A stretch of DNA of 64,000 nucleotides from Pseudomonas muyukensis (GTDB lineage Bacteria; Pseudomonadota; Gammaproteobacteria; Pseudomonadales; Pseudomonadaceae): assembly GCF_019139535.1 (NCBI RefSeq), contig NZ_CP077073.1, positions 3,872,501 to 3,936,500 on the forward strand, given 5' to 3'. The stretch's first letter is position 1; each line of letters begins with the position of its first letter. Positions 47,603 to 56,665 of the stretch are shown in pieces. Made by a program: the position numbers and the translations under genes. The notes below the pieces were generated by a model, which was given only the letters and a program-made list of their open reading frames with translations, was not told the DNA's origin and searched no databases.

Positions 47603-48478
47603 ATGCCCAGCACCCTCCCCGGCATCCCGCTGTTCCAGCTCTACGGTGAAAACCACGCCTGGCCCGGCACCGACCTGCTGCACTGCGAGTCGATCCCGGC
47701 GCGCAGCCGCCTGCACCACTGGGAGATCAAGCCGCACCGGCATGCCGAGCTGTTCCAGTTGCTGTATGTGCAACGCGGCGAGGCGCGCATCGAGATCGAA
47801 GGCCAGCACAGCCTGATCCGCGAGGCGGCGATCCAGGTAGTGCCACCGTTGACCGTGCATGGCTTTCGCTTCAGCGCCGATATCCAGGGCCATGTGCTGA
47901 CCTTCGGCACTGCCCTGGTGGCCGACCTCGAGCAGCGCCTGGGCGCGCCGTTGAGCGTGCTGGCGGCGCCGCGCTGCTACCTGCTGGGCAAGGATCGTAC
48001 GCGCCTGGGCGGGCTGATCGACACCTTGCAGCAGGAGTACCAGGGCAGCGCCCCGGCCCGCGCGGCACTGTTGTCGGCGCTGGTCACGGCACTGATGGTG
48101 TGGCTGCTGCGCCAGCAGCCGCTGCAGGCGCCACGCACCCCGCACGAACGCGACCAGCAGCTGTTCGGCCGCTACCTGCGCCTGGTCGAGGCGCACTACC
48201 GCGAGCACCTGGCCGTGGACGACTTCGCCAGCCGCCTGGGCATGTCCAGCCTGCAACTGAACCTCTTGTGCCGCAGCCTGGCCGGGCAGACGGCGTTGCA
48301 GGTCATTCACCAGCGACTGCTGCTCGAGGCGCGGCGCAACCTGGTGTACACGCGCATGAGCATCGGCCAGTTGTCCGACAGCCTGGGGTTCAGCGACCCA
48401 ACCTATTTCGCGCGGTTCTTCAAGCGCCTGGCCGGGCAGACGCCCAATGCCTACCGCCGCACCCGCCCGCGCAGCTAA
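47603..48478 (+). CDS. pobR: AraC-family activator of pobA
   Basis: The 291-residue protein has an N-terminal cupin sensing domain (HHWEIKPHRHAELFQLLYVQRGEARIEIEG) and a C-terminal pair of helix-turn-helix motifs (VDDFASRLGMSSLQLNLLCRSL; IGQLSDSLGFSDPTYFARFFKRLAGQTP). Its place divergent from pobA identifies it as the 4-hydroxybenzoate-responsive activator PobR of pseudomonads, not the IclR-type PobR of Acinetobacter. Confidence 0.92.
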   Translation: MPSTLPGIPLFQLYGENHAWPGTDLLHCESIPARSRLHHWEIKPHRHAELFQLLYVQRGEARIEIEGQHSLIREAAIQVVPPLTVHGFRFSADIQGHVLTFGTALVADLEQRLGAPLSVLAAPRCYLLGKDRTRLGGLIDTLQQEYQGSAPARAALLSALVTALMVWLLRQQPLQAPRTPHERDQQLFGRYLRLVEAHYREHLAVDDFASRLGMSSLQLNLLCRSLAGQTALQVIHQRLLLEARRNLVYTRMSIGQLSDSLGFSDPTYFARFFKRLAGQTPNAYRRTRPRS

Positions 48479-48535
48479 ATCACCTCGCGTGCCAGTCGTC
48501 TTCCGGCTATCGGTCATCTGCAACGAGGTACCCCC

Positions 48536-49489
48536 ATGAGCAGCATGAGCACCCTGGCCTCCAGCGTCGCGCGCAACCTGCGCAAGATCATCAAGGCCGA
48601 CAGCGGCCCGCGCCCCTACCAACTGTTCGATATCGAGCTGCAGCGGCGCGAACGCCTGAGCCCGTCCCTGTGCCGCTTGGTCTTCGCCGGCGACGATGTA
48701 CGGCAGATGCGCACCCTGGCCGCCGATCAGCGCGTCAAGCTGCTGTTCCCCGATGCCCAGGGCCGCGAGGCGGCCCTGGCCAAGGACGGCGACTGGCAAG
48801 CCGCCCGGCGCCAGGCCCAGCACCCCATGCGCACCTACACCATCCGCGCCTTGCGCGCCGATGCCGGCGAGCTGGACATCGACTTCGTCCTGCACGGCGA
48901 CAGCGGCCCGGCCTCGGCCTGGGCCGAACAGGCCCAGCCCGGTGCCCGCTTGCAGATCGTCGCCCCATCCCGCCACGCCGAGGGCGACCCAGGCGGCTAT
49001 GAATGGCAACCCCCCCAGGGCTTGCAGCAACTGCTGCTGATTGGCGACGAAACCGCGCTGCCGGCCATTGCCGGCATCCTCGAGAGCCTGGCCGAGCTGG
49101 CAGCCCCGCCCGCGACCCAGGTGTTCCTCGAGGTGCCCGAACCCGGTGACTGCATCGACCTGCACCATGCGCCTGGCACCGAGCTGCACTGGCTGGCCCG
49201 CAGCGAGCTCGCCTGCGCCCATGGCGAGGCGATGCGCCATGCAGCCTTCGAACTGGCGCGTCTACCGCCGCCGACGCAAACGGCCAACGCACCGCTCAAG
49301 GCACTGGATATCGACAAGGAGATTCTCTGGGAACTGGCCGCGCCGGCCAGCAACGCCTTCTACGCCTGGGTAGCCGGTGAGTCGGCAGCGGTCATGGCGA
49401 TCCGCAAGCACTGGATCAACGAACGCCACCTCGACCGCCGCAGCCTGACGCTGATGGGCTATTGGCGGCATGGGCGCAGCCTGGAATGA
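48536..49489 (+). CDS. Siderophore-interacting ferric reductase family protein
   Basis: The 317-residue protein of the ViuB/YqjH type has an FAD-binding beta barrel with RTYTIRALRADAGELDIDFVLHG and the domain start LLLIGDETALPAIAGILE. The C-terminal NAD(P)H part closes with AWVAGESAAVMAIRKHW and MGYWRHG. It reduces Fe(III) in ferric siderophores in the cytoplasm. It is not adjacent to the pyoverdine cluster but in the same window. The ATG at MSSMSTL is 57 nt after the pobR stop, with AACGAGGTACCCCC before it. Confidence 0.9.
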   Translation: MSSMSTLASSVARNLRKIIKADSGPRPYQLFDIELQRRERLSPSLCRLVFAGDDVRQMRTLAADQRVKLLFPDAQGREAALAKDGDWQAARRQAQHPMRTYTIRALRADAGELDIDFVLHGDSGPASAWAEQAQPGARLQIVAPSRHAEGDPGGYEWQPPQGLQQLLLIGDETALPAIAGILESLAELAAPPATQVFLEVPEPGDCIDLHHAPGTELHWLARSELACAHGEAMRHAAFELARLPPPTQTANAPLKALDIDKEILWELAAPASNAFYAWVAGESAAVMAIRKHWINERHLDRRSLTLMGYWRHGRSLE

Positions 49490-49601
49490 GCGAAATGAGC
49501 GCTGTGGTTGATTTCATCAATGACCACTATCGAGCGTGTCGATTTCCGTTGTCCGTCGCTGGCACCTAAGGTAGCGCCATGACTCACACGGAGAGACCTC
49601 C

Positions 49602-49784
49602 ATGGCCAGCGTCCAGATCATGTCCGTCGTCGGCAGCGCCGTCCCCCGCGAATTGCGCCAGCAAGGCTTGCTGGCCTGCTGGTACCTGATGTGCAACGGC
49701 GAAGCCATCACCGGCCCGCTCACCACCCGCGCCTCGGCGCAGGACATGGCCCGGCAGCTCGCCCCCTGCGCGCTGCTGGCCTGA
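49602..49784 (+). CDS. Small conserved-looking protein, 60 residues
   Basis: The short frame MASVQIMSVVGSAVPRELRQ... has GGAGAGACCTCC immediately upstream, a strong ribosome site, and a rho-independent terminator 45 nt after its stop. It has two cysteines (LLACWYLMCNG) and no signal peptide. Codon use is typical of the genome. Function is unknown; the tight promoter-to-terminator unit supports a real gene. Confidence 0.65.
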   Translation: MASVQIMSVVGSAVPRELRQQGLLACWYLMCNGEAITGPLTTRASAQDMARQLAPCALLA

Positions 49785-49828
49785 CCCCGAATCTGTTGTT
49801 GTGCGTTGCTCCCTTGACGCCTCTTGTT

Positions 49829-49854
49829 GCCCGCCTTCATGGCGGGCTTTTTTT
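49829..49854 (+). terminator. Rho-independent terminator
   Basis: GCCCGCC-TTCAT-GGCGGGC (49829-49847) is followed by seven or more T residues, ending the 60-residue protein gene. Confidence 0.85.
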
Positions 49855-49894
49855 GCCCTGGGCAGTGGCCAAGCGAAAGCGCCGCCTTGAACAC

Positions 49895-50566
49895 TCAAAG
49901 CCCGGTGACATCCAGGACCATGAACCATGCCCCAACGCTATTGCCGCTACTCATCGACCCCGGGGAGGTGCCGCGATACTGATACTTGCCGAACGCCACC
50001 TGGTTACCGCTGATTGCAGCCCCGTAGGGCGACACGTTGGTCCAGCCGCCTCCGGGGCCACCGGACGAACGCCAGACCATGGGCACGGTATTGGACACCG
50101 CGTACTTTCTACCGGCCGGGTAGGTCCGAGTAAACGCCTGACCCGGCGCGACGAACACCATGTCGACAATCGAGGCATAGTTTGCATCGGCGTCGAAGGT
50201 GACGACGCCTGCGGCATCGCGCAGTACCACCAGGCCGGTCCCGGCCATCGGCTCGCTCAAGCCATCCTGAAACGCATAACACTCGTGGGTGGCCCCCCGC
50301 GCGCCAGTGGTCATGTATTTCCAGTTAGCCTGGGTCGGCGTGAGGTTCATCGCCCACAGCGAAACCCAGGCCCCGGGGGGAGCTGCGACCGCGAAGATGG
50401 GGGATGTACCGGCACTGGCGCTCACCGCAAGCTTTGCATCGACGATGCTCACCATGGCCATGGCCGTGGTGGCCTGGACGCTCCATTTGTGCAATAGCCG
50501 GTGATTGTGGCCACTGCCATCGATCAGGATGGCCCCGTCGTCATTGTAGATTTCGATACCGACCAT
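49895..50566 (-). CDS. Hypothetical protein, possibly phage-tail/pyocin-associated (DUF6453-like)
   Basis: The 223-residue protein starts MVGIEIYNDDGAILIDGSGHNHRLLHKW and is rich in Gly, Ala and Ser with beta-type patterns. It has no signal peptide. The start resembles small proteins encoded next to phage-like tail genes in pseudomonads, but I cannot assign the family with confidence. The ATG shares one base with the stop of the 99-residue gene upstream, and the three small genes of this locus form one leftward unit without any other phage gene beside them. Confidence 0.6.
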   Translation of the reverse strand: MVGIEIYNDDGAILIDGSGHNHRLLHKWSVQATTAMAMVSIVDAKLAVSASAGTSPIFAVAAPPGAWVSLWAMNLTPTQANWKYMTTGARGATHECYAFQDGLSEPMAGTGLVVLRDAAGVVTFDADANYASIVDMVFVAPGQAFTRTYPAGRKYAVSNTVPMVWRSSGGPGGGWTNVSPYGAAISGNQVAFGKYQYRGTSPGSMSSGNSVGAWFMVLDVTGL

Positions 50567-50865
50567 CAATACACCCCGTACTTGATGTAGGGGCCAGGGT
50601 TCAGGCCGACTCGCATGTTGAATGAGAGCTGCGTGCCATTGATGGATATCTGGATGCACGCCTGTATCGAATTGGGTATGTTGCCCTCGACCTGGAACCA
50701 GGGCCGTTTGCCGGTGAAACCTGGAATGTCCACAGTGCCGATCACCTGCTGGCGTCCGTTGTTGTACCGGCTCGTGTCGATACGGCCCAGCGTTTTCGGC
50801 AGCGAGCTCGCCAGGTTCAGCTGCAGCGTGCCGTCGGCCCGGTAGAGGTCGAACACAGGCTTCAT
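50566..50865 (-). CDS. Hypothetical 99-residue protein, coupled to its neighbours
   Basis: The sequence MKPVFDLYRADGTLQLNLASSLPKTLGRIDTS... resembles the start of the downstream protein in style (short beta-rich, one compact domain). GGAGGGGGGCGA lies directly before the ATG. Its stop overlaps the next start by one base and its ATG overlaps the stop of a 25-residue frame. No known fold is recognised; a phage-tail remnant or stand-alone small operon is possible. Confidence 0.6.
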   Translation of the reverse strand: MKPVFDLYRADGTLQLNLASSLPKTLGRIDTSRYNNGRQQVIGTVDIPGFTGKRPWFQVEGNIPNSIQACIQISINGTQLSFNMRVGLNPGPYIKYGVY

Positions 50866-50939
50866 TCGCCCCCCTCCTGCGTAGCCGAGGCCCCTCGGGA
50901 CGCCCCCCTCAACCAGCTTTTTTGCAGCAGTGCTTCCAT
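50862..50939 (-). CDS. Candidate 25-residue small protein
   Basis: The frame MEALLQKSWLRGASRGASAT... starts at an ATG preceded by GGAGAG with a 6-nt spacer, and its TGA overlaps the ATG of the 99-residue gene (ATGA). It is the first member of the leftward three-gene unit. No match is recognised; the coupling and ribosome site are the only support. Confidence 0.4.
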   Translation of the reverse strand: MEALLQKSWLRGASRGASATQEGGE

Positions 50940-51386
50940 GATTTGGCTCTCCAATGACGACCTGTCGGCAGGGAAAGTACCAGCAATGATATGCACTGTA
51001 AATATGCATTGATGCATTTATGCATGAAAAGCCCAGCGCCCTGCATCCCCGCCCCGCCCGAACGAGTCGAGATGGCTACAGGACATGCAAGGGGTTAAGC
51101 CCAAAGAACTCGGGGCGCGAGACCTCGACGGCACAAAGCACGATGTTTCTTGATCATCACCGCCGACGCCCAGGGCGGACTGCTCGACGTGCAGATTGGT
51201 CCGAACTTGCCACGCTGGCATCGGCGGTAATGGGTACTGAATTGGTACAGGATTAAATTTCGTTCACCTTGCGCCCTTTGGATATAAGGCATTCGACAGC
51301 CGCTGAGCCATACTCCAAAATGCAACGGTTTTTTGGGGGAAACCCTTGCACAGCCAACGACATACCAACATTTAGTGAGCCTCAAC
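50940..51386. other. Intergenic region with TGCAT-rich inverted repeats
   Basis: About 450 bases without a supported gene. Near 50985-51025 several ATGCA/TGCAT words are packed together (ATATGCACTGTAAATATGCA, TTGATGCATTTATGCATGAA), resembling a repressor operator array before the leftward small genes. The remainder (51040-51386) is moderately GC-rich, has no clear ribosome-led frame, and ends with the leader of pbpG. Confidence 0.45.
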
Positions 51387-52316
51387 GTGAAAACTTCCCT
51401 GTCCATCCTCAGCCTGCTGCTGTTGCTCACAGGTACCGCCACCCTGCCGTCGACCGCTGCTGCACAACAACCCCCGGCCCAGCAGCAACGCGACCCCGCC
51501 AAGCTGCACCTGGCCTCCGGCAGCGCCCTGCTGATCGACCTGAACACCAACAAGGAGCTGTACGCCAGCCATGCCGATCGCGTACGCCCGATTGCCTCGG
51601 TCACCAAGCTGATGACCGCGATGGTCGTGCTCGATGCCAAGCTGCCCATGGACGAAATGCTCGGCATGACCATCGCCAACAACCCGGAGATGAAAGGCGT
51701 GTATTCGCGGGTACGCTTGGGCAGCGAGCTGAGCCGCCGCGAAACCCTGCTGATCACCCTGATGTCGTCGGAAAACCGCGCGGCCAACAGCCTGGCCAAC
51801 CACTACCCAGGCGGCTATGGCGCCTTCATCAAGGCCATGAACGCCAAGGCGCGCAGCCTGGGCATGAGCCACACCCGCTATGTCGAGCCCACCGGCCTGT
51901 CGACCCAGAACGTTTCCACCGCCCAGGACCTGGCCAAGCTGCTGATGGCCTCGCGCAAGTACCCGCAGCTCAGCGAGCTGTCGACCACCCGCGAAAAGAC
52001 CGTGGCATTTCGCAAGCCCAACTACACCCTGGGCTTTCGTAATACCGATCACCTGGTCAACAAGAGCAACTGGGACATCAAGCTGACCAAGACCGGCTTC
52101 ACCAACGAAGCGGGCCACTGCCTGGTACTGCTGACCAGGATGGACAACCGGCCGGTGGCCATGGTCATCCTCGACGCCTTCGGCAAATACACCCACTTCG
52201 CCGACGCCAGCCGCATGCGTCAGTGGCTGGAAACCGGCAGCGCCAAGCCGGCGCCGGCGGTGGCCATGCAGTACAAGAGCGAGCGGCAGAACCGCGCGCG
52301 CCTGGCCCAGGACTGA
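51387..52316 (+). CDS. pbpG: D-alanyl-D-alanine endopeptidase (PBP7)
   Basis: The 309-residue S11 peptidase has a signal peptide (starting [16 protein letters not shown], cut after AAA), the SxxK motif in ASVTKLM, the SxN motif in SSENRAA and KTG in [11 protein letters not shown]. It cleaves DD cross-links in peptidoglycan in the periplasm. The GTG start is preferred because it opens the signal peptide directly; an ATG 18 codons earlier adds a polar N-terminus that would spoil it. Its length is about that of E. coli PbpG. Confidence 0.9.
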   Translation: MKTSLSILSLLLLLTGTATLPSTAAAQQPPAQQQRDPAKLHLASGSALLIDLNTNKELYASHADRVRPIASVTKLMTAMVVLDAKLPMDEMLGMTIANNPEMKGVYSRVRLGSELSRRETLLITLMSSENRAANSLANHYPGGYGAFIKAMNAKARSLGMSHTRYVEPTGLSTQNVSTAQDLAKLLMASRKYPQLSELSTTREKTVAFRKPNYTLGFRNTDHLVNKSNWDIKLTKTGFTNEAGHCLVLLTRMDNRPVAMVILDAFGKYTHFADASRMRQWLETGSAKPAPAVAMQYKSERQNRARLAQD

Positions 52317-52317
52317 A

Positions 52318-52484
52318 CCTAGTGTGGTGCTTCACAAATAACGGCCCTAATTCGCGGTGCTTTTTGCGCTCATGCTGCGTTGTCGCTCCTCGCCGGAGCT
52401 GGGCTACGACTCGTCGCGACGCCTTGCTTGAGCACAAAAATCACGCGCGAATTATGGGTCGTATTTGCAAAACACCACACTAGG
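52318..52484. mobile_element. 167-bp MITE-like element with inverted termini
   Basis: Perfect 12-bp inverted ends, CCTAGTGTGGTG (52318-52329) and CACCACACTAGG (52473-52484), extend as an imperfect repeat for about 38 bp on each side (CAAATA, AATTCGCG blocks). The inside carries no frame. It fills the space between convergent pbpG and the FlxA-like gene. No transposase is present, so it is a non-autonomous element or a structured termination element. Confidence 0.6.
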
Positions 52485-52518
52485 AACCGGGGCCGGCTGA
52501 CGGCCCCGCATCGGCGAA

Positions 52519-52953
52519 TCAGGCCGTGGTATCGACCGAACCGCCGGCGCTGCTGCCGCCGATCTTGTTCAGTTGCTCCAGCAACTGGGCAGTCGCGGCC
52601 ATGATCAGGCCGGTCAGGGTGGTGATGCTGGCCTGCTTGGCCTGAACCGCGACCATCTTGCTCGGGTCTTTCTTGGCCTGTTCCTGCAACTGGGCAAGCT
52701 GCTTCTGCTCCTCGGCCAGCTGCTTTTGCAAGCGCTTGATCTGCTCGCGCAGCTCCTTGACGCTCGGCGGCTCGTTGCTGTCGCCTTCAAGCTCCTTGGG
52801 CTTGGTGTCCTGGACCTTGAACGCGTCGCCCTTGAATACCAGGTTGCCCTGCTCGTTGACCTCGGGCTTGCCCGGCGCCGTGGCAGCCGCCGACGGCTGG
52901 GCGGCCCCTGTCAGCGTCGGGATATTGATGTTGGCGGTGGTTATTCCAACCAT
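52519..52953 (-). CDS. FlxA-like coiled-coil protein
   Basis: The 144-residue soluble protein has a low-complexity start (NINIPTLTGAAQPSAAATAP) and a long charged coiled coil (VKELREQIKRLQKQLAEEQKQLAQLQEQAKK, about residues 70-105), then an alanine-rich tail. The pattern fits the FlxA-like family (PF14282), whose role is poorly known. AAGGAAGGTTCGCA precedes the ATG. It is divergent from pvdM. Confidence 0.75.
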   Translation of the reverse strand: MVGITTANINIPTLTGAAQPSAAATAPGKPEVNEQGNLVFKGDAFKVQDTKPKELEGDSNEPPSVKELREQIKRLQKQLAEEQKQLAQLQEQAKKDPSKMVAVQAKQASITTLTGLIMAATAQLLEQLNKIGGSSAGGSVDTTA

Positions 52954-53031
52954 TGCGAACCTTCCTTGAAATGGACTTTTACACACCTGCATATCGGCCG
53001 ACCCGTGCGCTTCTTGAATGCCACGCGCGGA

Positions 53032-53055
53032 TAAATTTAGCCCCTCGCCACTCGT
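53032..53055 (+). promoter_or_regulatory. PvdS-type (IS box) promoter of pvdMNO
   Basis: TAAAT (53032-53036), 16 nt, CGT (53053-53055) matches the TAAAT-N16-CGT consensus of the extracytoplasmic sigma factor PvdS. It lies about 70 nt before the pvdM start. Confidence 0.8.
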
Positions 53056-53124
53056 CCACCTGATACCCGAGCCCTGCCCGCCCTTGCCGGCAGGCCGATC
53101 CGATCAGTCCGCAACGAGATGGCA

Positions 53125-54471
53125 ATGACCAAGACCCGTTCCCGCAAAGCCCTGTACATCGGCCTGCCGCTGGCCCTGGCGGTCGCCCTGGGCAGCGCCG
53201 CCGCTGGCTACTTCTACTGGCAAGGCCAGGCCGGCTACCCGCGCAAGATCGTCGACCAAGCCAACGCCCTGCACGAACACATGCTGTCGTTCGACAGCCA
53301 CGTCACCGTGCCGCTGAACCTGGGCAGCGCCGGCCACGAGATCGACAAGGACGGCCCCGGCCAGTTCGACCTGGCCAAGGCCGGCAAGGGTCGCCTGTCG
53401 GGCGCGGCACTGACCATCTTCGGCTGGCCGGAGATCTGGAACGGCGCCAACGCGCCGCACCGCCCCAGCCCAGGCTTTGTCGACGCGGCGCGCCAGGAAC
53501 AGGAAGTGCGCTACAAGATCATCAGCGGCATGGTTCGCGACTTCCCCAACCAGGTCGGTATCGCCTACACCCCCGACGACTTCCGCCGCCTCAACGGCGA
53601 AGGCAAGTTCGCCATCTTCATCAGCATGCTCAACGCCTATCCACTGGGCCACGACCTGGCGCAACTGGACCTGTGGGCCGCGCGCGGCATGCGCATGTTC
53701 GGCTTCAGCTACACCGGCAACAACGACTGGGCCGATTCCTCGCGCCCACTGCCGTTCTTCAACGACACCGCGGATGCCCTCGGCGGCCTGTCGCCGATCG
53801 GCGAGCAGGCGGTCAAGCGCCTCAACGACCTGGGGGTGATCATCGATGTCTCGCAGATGTCGACCCTGGCCCTGGAGGACGTCGCCCGCCTGTCCCGCGC
53901 GCCTTTCGTGGCCTCTCATTCGGCGCCCCGGGCGCTGGTGGACATCCCGCGCAACCTGTCCGACAAGGAGATGCGCTTGATCAAGGACAGTGGCGGGGTG
54001 ATCCAGGTGGTCGGCTTCGGCCAGTACCTCAAGCCGCTGGGCAAGCCGGTGCTGGACAAGCTCGAGGCCCTGCGCGCGCGTTTCGACCTGCAGCCCTTGC
54101 AAGGCCTGGCCAATGCACTGATGCCCGGCGACGCGGTGATCGCCATCTGGCCCGAGCAGCGCTTTGGCGAATACGCCAGTGCCCTGTACGGCATCCTCGA
54201 GGAGGAGCCCAAGGCCACCCTCAAGCAGTACGTCGACGCCATCGACTACACGGTGAAGAAAGTCGGCATCGACCATGTCGGCATCAGCTCGGATTTCAAC
54301 GACGGCGGCGGCCTGGAAGGCTGGAAGGACGTCAGCGAAATCCGCAACGTCACCGCCGAACTGCTCAGCCGCGGCTACAGCGAAACCGACATCGGCAAGC
54401 TCTGGGCGGGCAATTTCCTGCGCGTCTGGGAGCAGGTGCAGAAGTCCGCCCACCCCATCGCCAACCGCTGA
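53125..54471 (+). CDS. pvdM: Pyoverdine maturation dipeptidase-like protein PvdM
   Basis: The 448-residue membrane-dipeptidase (M19) family protein has an N-terminal anchor (ALYIGLPLALAVALGSAAAGYFYW) and metal-site elements FDSHVTVPLNL, DVSQMST, ASHSAPRAL and HVGISSDFNDGGG. PvdM is required in the periplasm for pyoverdine chromophore maturation. First of the pvdM-N-O unit. The frame could begin two codons earlier (ATG at 53119), but the ribosome site fits 53125 better. Confidence 0.93.
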   Translation: MTKTRSRKALYIGLPLALAVALGSAAAGYFYWQGQAGYPRKIVDQANALHEHMLSFDSHVTVPLNLGSAGHEIDKDGPGQFDLAKAGKGRLSGAALTIFGWPEIWNGANAPHRPSPGFVDAARQEQEVRYKIISGMVRDFPNQVGIAYTPDDFRRLNGEGKFAIFISMLNAYPLGHDLAQLDLWAARGMRMFGFSYTGNNDWADSSRPLPFFNDTADALGGLSPIGEQAVKRLNDLGVIIDVSQMSTLALEDVARLSRAPFVASHSAPRALVDIPRNLSDKEMRLIKDSGGVIQVVGFGQYLKPLGKPVLDKLEALRARFDLQPLQGLANALMPGDAVIAIWPEQRFGEYASALYGILEEEPKATLKQYVDAIDYTVKKVGIDHVGISSDFNDGGGLEGWKDVSEIRNVTAELLSRGYSETDIGKLWAGNFLRVWEQVQKSAHPIANR

Positions 54472-54488
54472 GTCGAGCCCGCCCACCC

Positions 54489-55763
54489 ATGAGCAACCGT
54501 CGCACTTTTCTCAAGCAGGCCAGCCTGCTCGCCGCCAGCCTGCCACTGCTGCCCCAGGCCCTGGCCGACACCGCCGCCAAGCCGTTGCGCGGCACCGACA
54601 AATGGCACAACCTGCGTGAGCTGTTCCCCCTGGACCCTGGCGTGGCGCACTTCGCCAACTTCCTGGTCACCGCCCACCCACGCCCGGTGCAGGCGGCCAT
54701 CGACCGCCACCGCGCCGACCTCGACCGCAACCCTGCCGCCCTGATGGACTGGGAAAGCCAGTACGAATGGCAGCGCGAGGACGAGGTGCGCGAGTGGGCC
54801 GCGCGCTACCTGGAGGTCGGCCCACGCCAGATCGCCCTCACCGGCAGCACCACCGAAGGCCTGGCGATGATCTATGGCGGCCTCAAGGTGGGCGCCGACC
54901 AGGAAATCCTGGTCACCGAGCACGAGCACTACTCCGCGCACAAGGCGCTGGCCTTTCGCAGCCAGCGCCAGGGTACCGCGGTACGCAAGATCCGCCTGTT
55001 CGACAACCCGTGGACGGTGTCCAGCGACCAGGTGCTGAGCACCCTGGACCAGGCCATCAAGCCCCACACCCGGGTGCTGGGCATGACCTGGGTGCACTCC
55101 GGCAGCGGGGTCAAGCTGCCGGTGGGCGAAATCGGCGAGCTGGTGCGCCGGCATAACCGTGAACGCAGCGAGGCCGAGCGCATCCTCTATGTCGTCGACG
55201 GCGTCCACGGCTTCGGCGTGGAGAACGCGCGTTTCGCCGATTTCAACTGCGACTACTTCATCGCCGGCACCCACAAGTGGATGTTCGGCCCGCGCGGCAC
55301 CGGGATCATCTGCGCCGCCTCCACCGGCATGGAGCACCTGGTGCCCACGGTCGCGACCTTCTCCCGCGACGAAGACTTCGCCACCATTATGACCCCCGGT
55401 GGCTACCACGCCTTCGAACACCGCTGGGCCACCGGCGAAGCCTTCAAGCTGCACCTGGAGCTGGGCAAGGCCGAGGTGCAGCAGCGCATCCACCAGCTCA
55501 ACAGCCTGCTCAAGGCACGCCTGAGCGAACACCGCCAGGTGCAGTTGGTGACCCCGCGCAGCGAACAATTTTCCGCCGGCTTCACCTTCTTCCGCCTCAA
55601 GGACCGCGACCCCGACGCCGTGGCTGCGCAGCTGTGCGCCAACAAGGTGATGTGCGACGCCGTGCACCGCGACGTCGGCCCGGTCATTCGCCTGGCCCCC
55701 AGCCTGCTCAACGATGAGCGCCAGATCGACCGGGCCATGTCCCTGATTACCCAGCAACTCTGA
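54489..55763 (+). CDS. pvdN: Tat-exported PLP enzyme PvdN
   Basis: The 424-residue aminotransferase class V (IscS-like) protein has a Tat signal (NRRTFLKQASLLAASLPLLPQALA) and the PLP lysine in FIAGTHKWMFGPRGTG. PvdN acts in the periplasm on the pyoverdine side-chain glutamate, producing the succinamide form. It starts 17 nt after pvdM and is followed 13 nt later by pvdO. Confidence 0.94.
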   Translation: MSNRRTFLKQASLLAASLPLLPQALADTAAKPLRGTDKWHNLRELFPLDPGVAHFANFLVTAHPRPVQAAIDRHRADLDRNPAALMDWESQYEWQREDEVREWAARYLEVGPRQIALTGSTTEGLAMIYGGLKVGADQEILVTEHEHYSAHKALAFRSQRQGTAVRKIRLFDNPWTVSSDQVLSTLDQAIKPHTRVLGMTWVHSGSGVKLPVGEIGELVRRHNRERSEAERILYVVDGVHGFGVENARFADFNCDYFIAGTHKWMFGPRGTGIICAASTGMEHLVPTVATFSRDEDFATIMTPGGYHAFEHRWATGEAFKLHLELGKAEVQQRIHQLNSLLKARLSEHRQVQLVTPRSEQFSAGFTFFRLKDRDPDAVAAQLCANKVMCDAVHRDVGPVIRLAPSLLNDERQIDRAMSLITQQL

Positions 55764-55776
55764 ACAAGGCATCGCC

Positions 55777-56652
55777 ATGCATACCCCCCTGCACCGCCTC
55801 ACCCTGGCCGCCGTGCTGGCAGCCTGCAGCCTGCCGGCCCTGGCCGCACCGCCCGCCATCGTGCCCGGCACGGTATTTCGCGACTGCGACACGCTGTGTC
55901 CGGAAATGGTCGTAGTGCCCGCCGGCACCTTCGTCATGGGCACCCCCGCCGATGAAATGGGCCGCCAGGACGACGAAGGCCCGCAACACCCGGTGACCTT
56001 CGCCAAGCCCTTCGCCATCAGCCGCTTCCAGGTCACTGCCGGCGAGTGGGATGCCTACCTCAAGGCCTCCGGCGCCCGCATCGCCGACGGCGACGACCGC
56101 CCGGGCCGGCGCTGCACCGCGAGCAAGCCAAGTTATCCGCAGGGCCCGCGCCAGCCAGCCGTGTGCATGACCTACTTCGACGTACAGGACTACGTGGCCT
56201 GGCTGTCGCAAAAGACCGGCCACACCTACCGCATGGTCAGCGAAGCCCAGCGCGAATATGCCGCGCGCGGCGGCAGCAGCGGCCCGTTCCCCTTCGAACC
56301 CGACGCCAACTACCAGATCAGCCGGCACGCCAATGTCTACGGCCCCAAGGACGGCTTCAGCTTCAGCTCGCCGGTGGGCAGCTTCCCGGCCAACGCCTTC
56401 GGCGTGTACGACATGCATGGCAACGTCTACGAGTGGGTCGAGGACTGCGAGCACGATAGCTACGTCGGCGCCCCTGCCGATGGCAGCGCCTGGGGCCGGG
56501 CGAGCCGCGCGGCGGACAGCTGCAAGGTGGTGCAGATCCGTGGCAACGACTGGGGCGAGGCACCGATCTTCTCCCGTTCGGGCAACCGCAACGCCATGGT
56601 TCCGGGCAAGCCTGGCGACTGGCTGGGGGTGCGTATCGTGCGCGAGCTCTGA
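55777..56652 (+). CDS. pvdO: Pyoverdine maturation protein PvdO (FGE-sulfatase domain)
   Basis: The 291-residue protein has a signal peptide (MHTPLHRLTLAAVLAACSLPALA) and a formylglycine-generating-enzyme domain: MVVVPAGTFVMGTPADE, FQVTAGEWDAYLKAS, GNVYEWVEDCEHDSY. PvdO works in the periplasm on the last oxidation of the chromophore. Third gene of the pvdM-N-O unit. Confidence 0.93.
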   Translation: MHTPLHRLTLAAVLAACSLPALAAPPAIVPGTVFRDCDTLCPEMVVVPAGTFVMGTPADEMGRQDDEGPQHPVTFAKPFAISRFQVTAGEWDAYLKASGARIADGDDRPGRRCTASKPSYPQGPRQPAVCMTYFDVQDYVAWLSQKTGHTYRMVSEAQREYAARGGSSGPFPFEPDANYQISRHANVYGPKDGFSFSSPVGSFPANAFGVYDMHGNVYEWVEDCEHDSYVGAPADGSAWGRASRAADSCKVVQIRGNDWGEAPIFSRSGNRNAMVPGKPGDWLGVRIVREL

Positions 56653-56665
56653 GCCCGCCACCCGC

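Noticed and set aside
51018..51221. 67-residue leftward frame in the region upstream of pbpG
   Set aside because: No ribosome site, no coupling and no protein-like pattern; left as intergenic.
53104..54486. 460-residue leftward frame opposite pvdM
   Set aside because: Shadow of pvdM; no recognisable motifs and no start signal.
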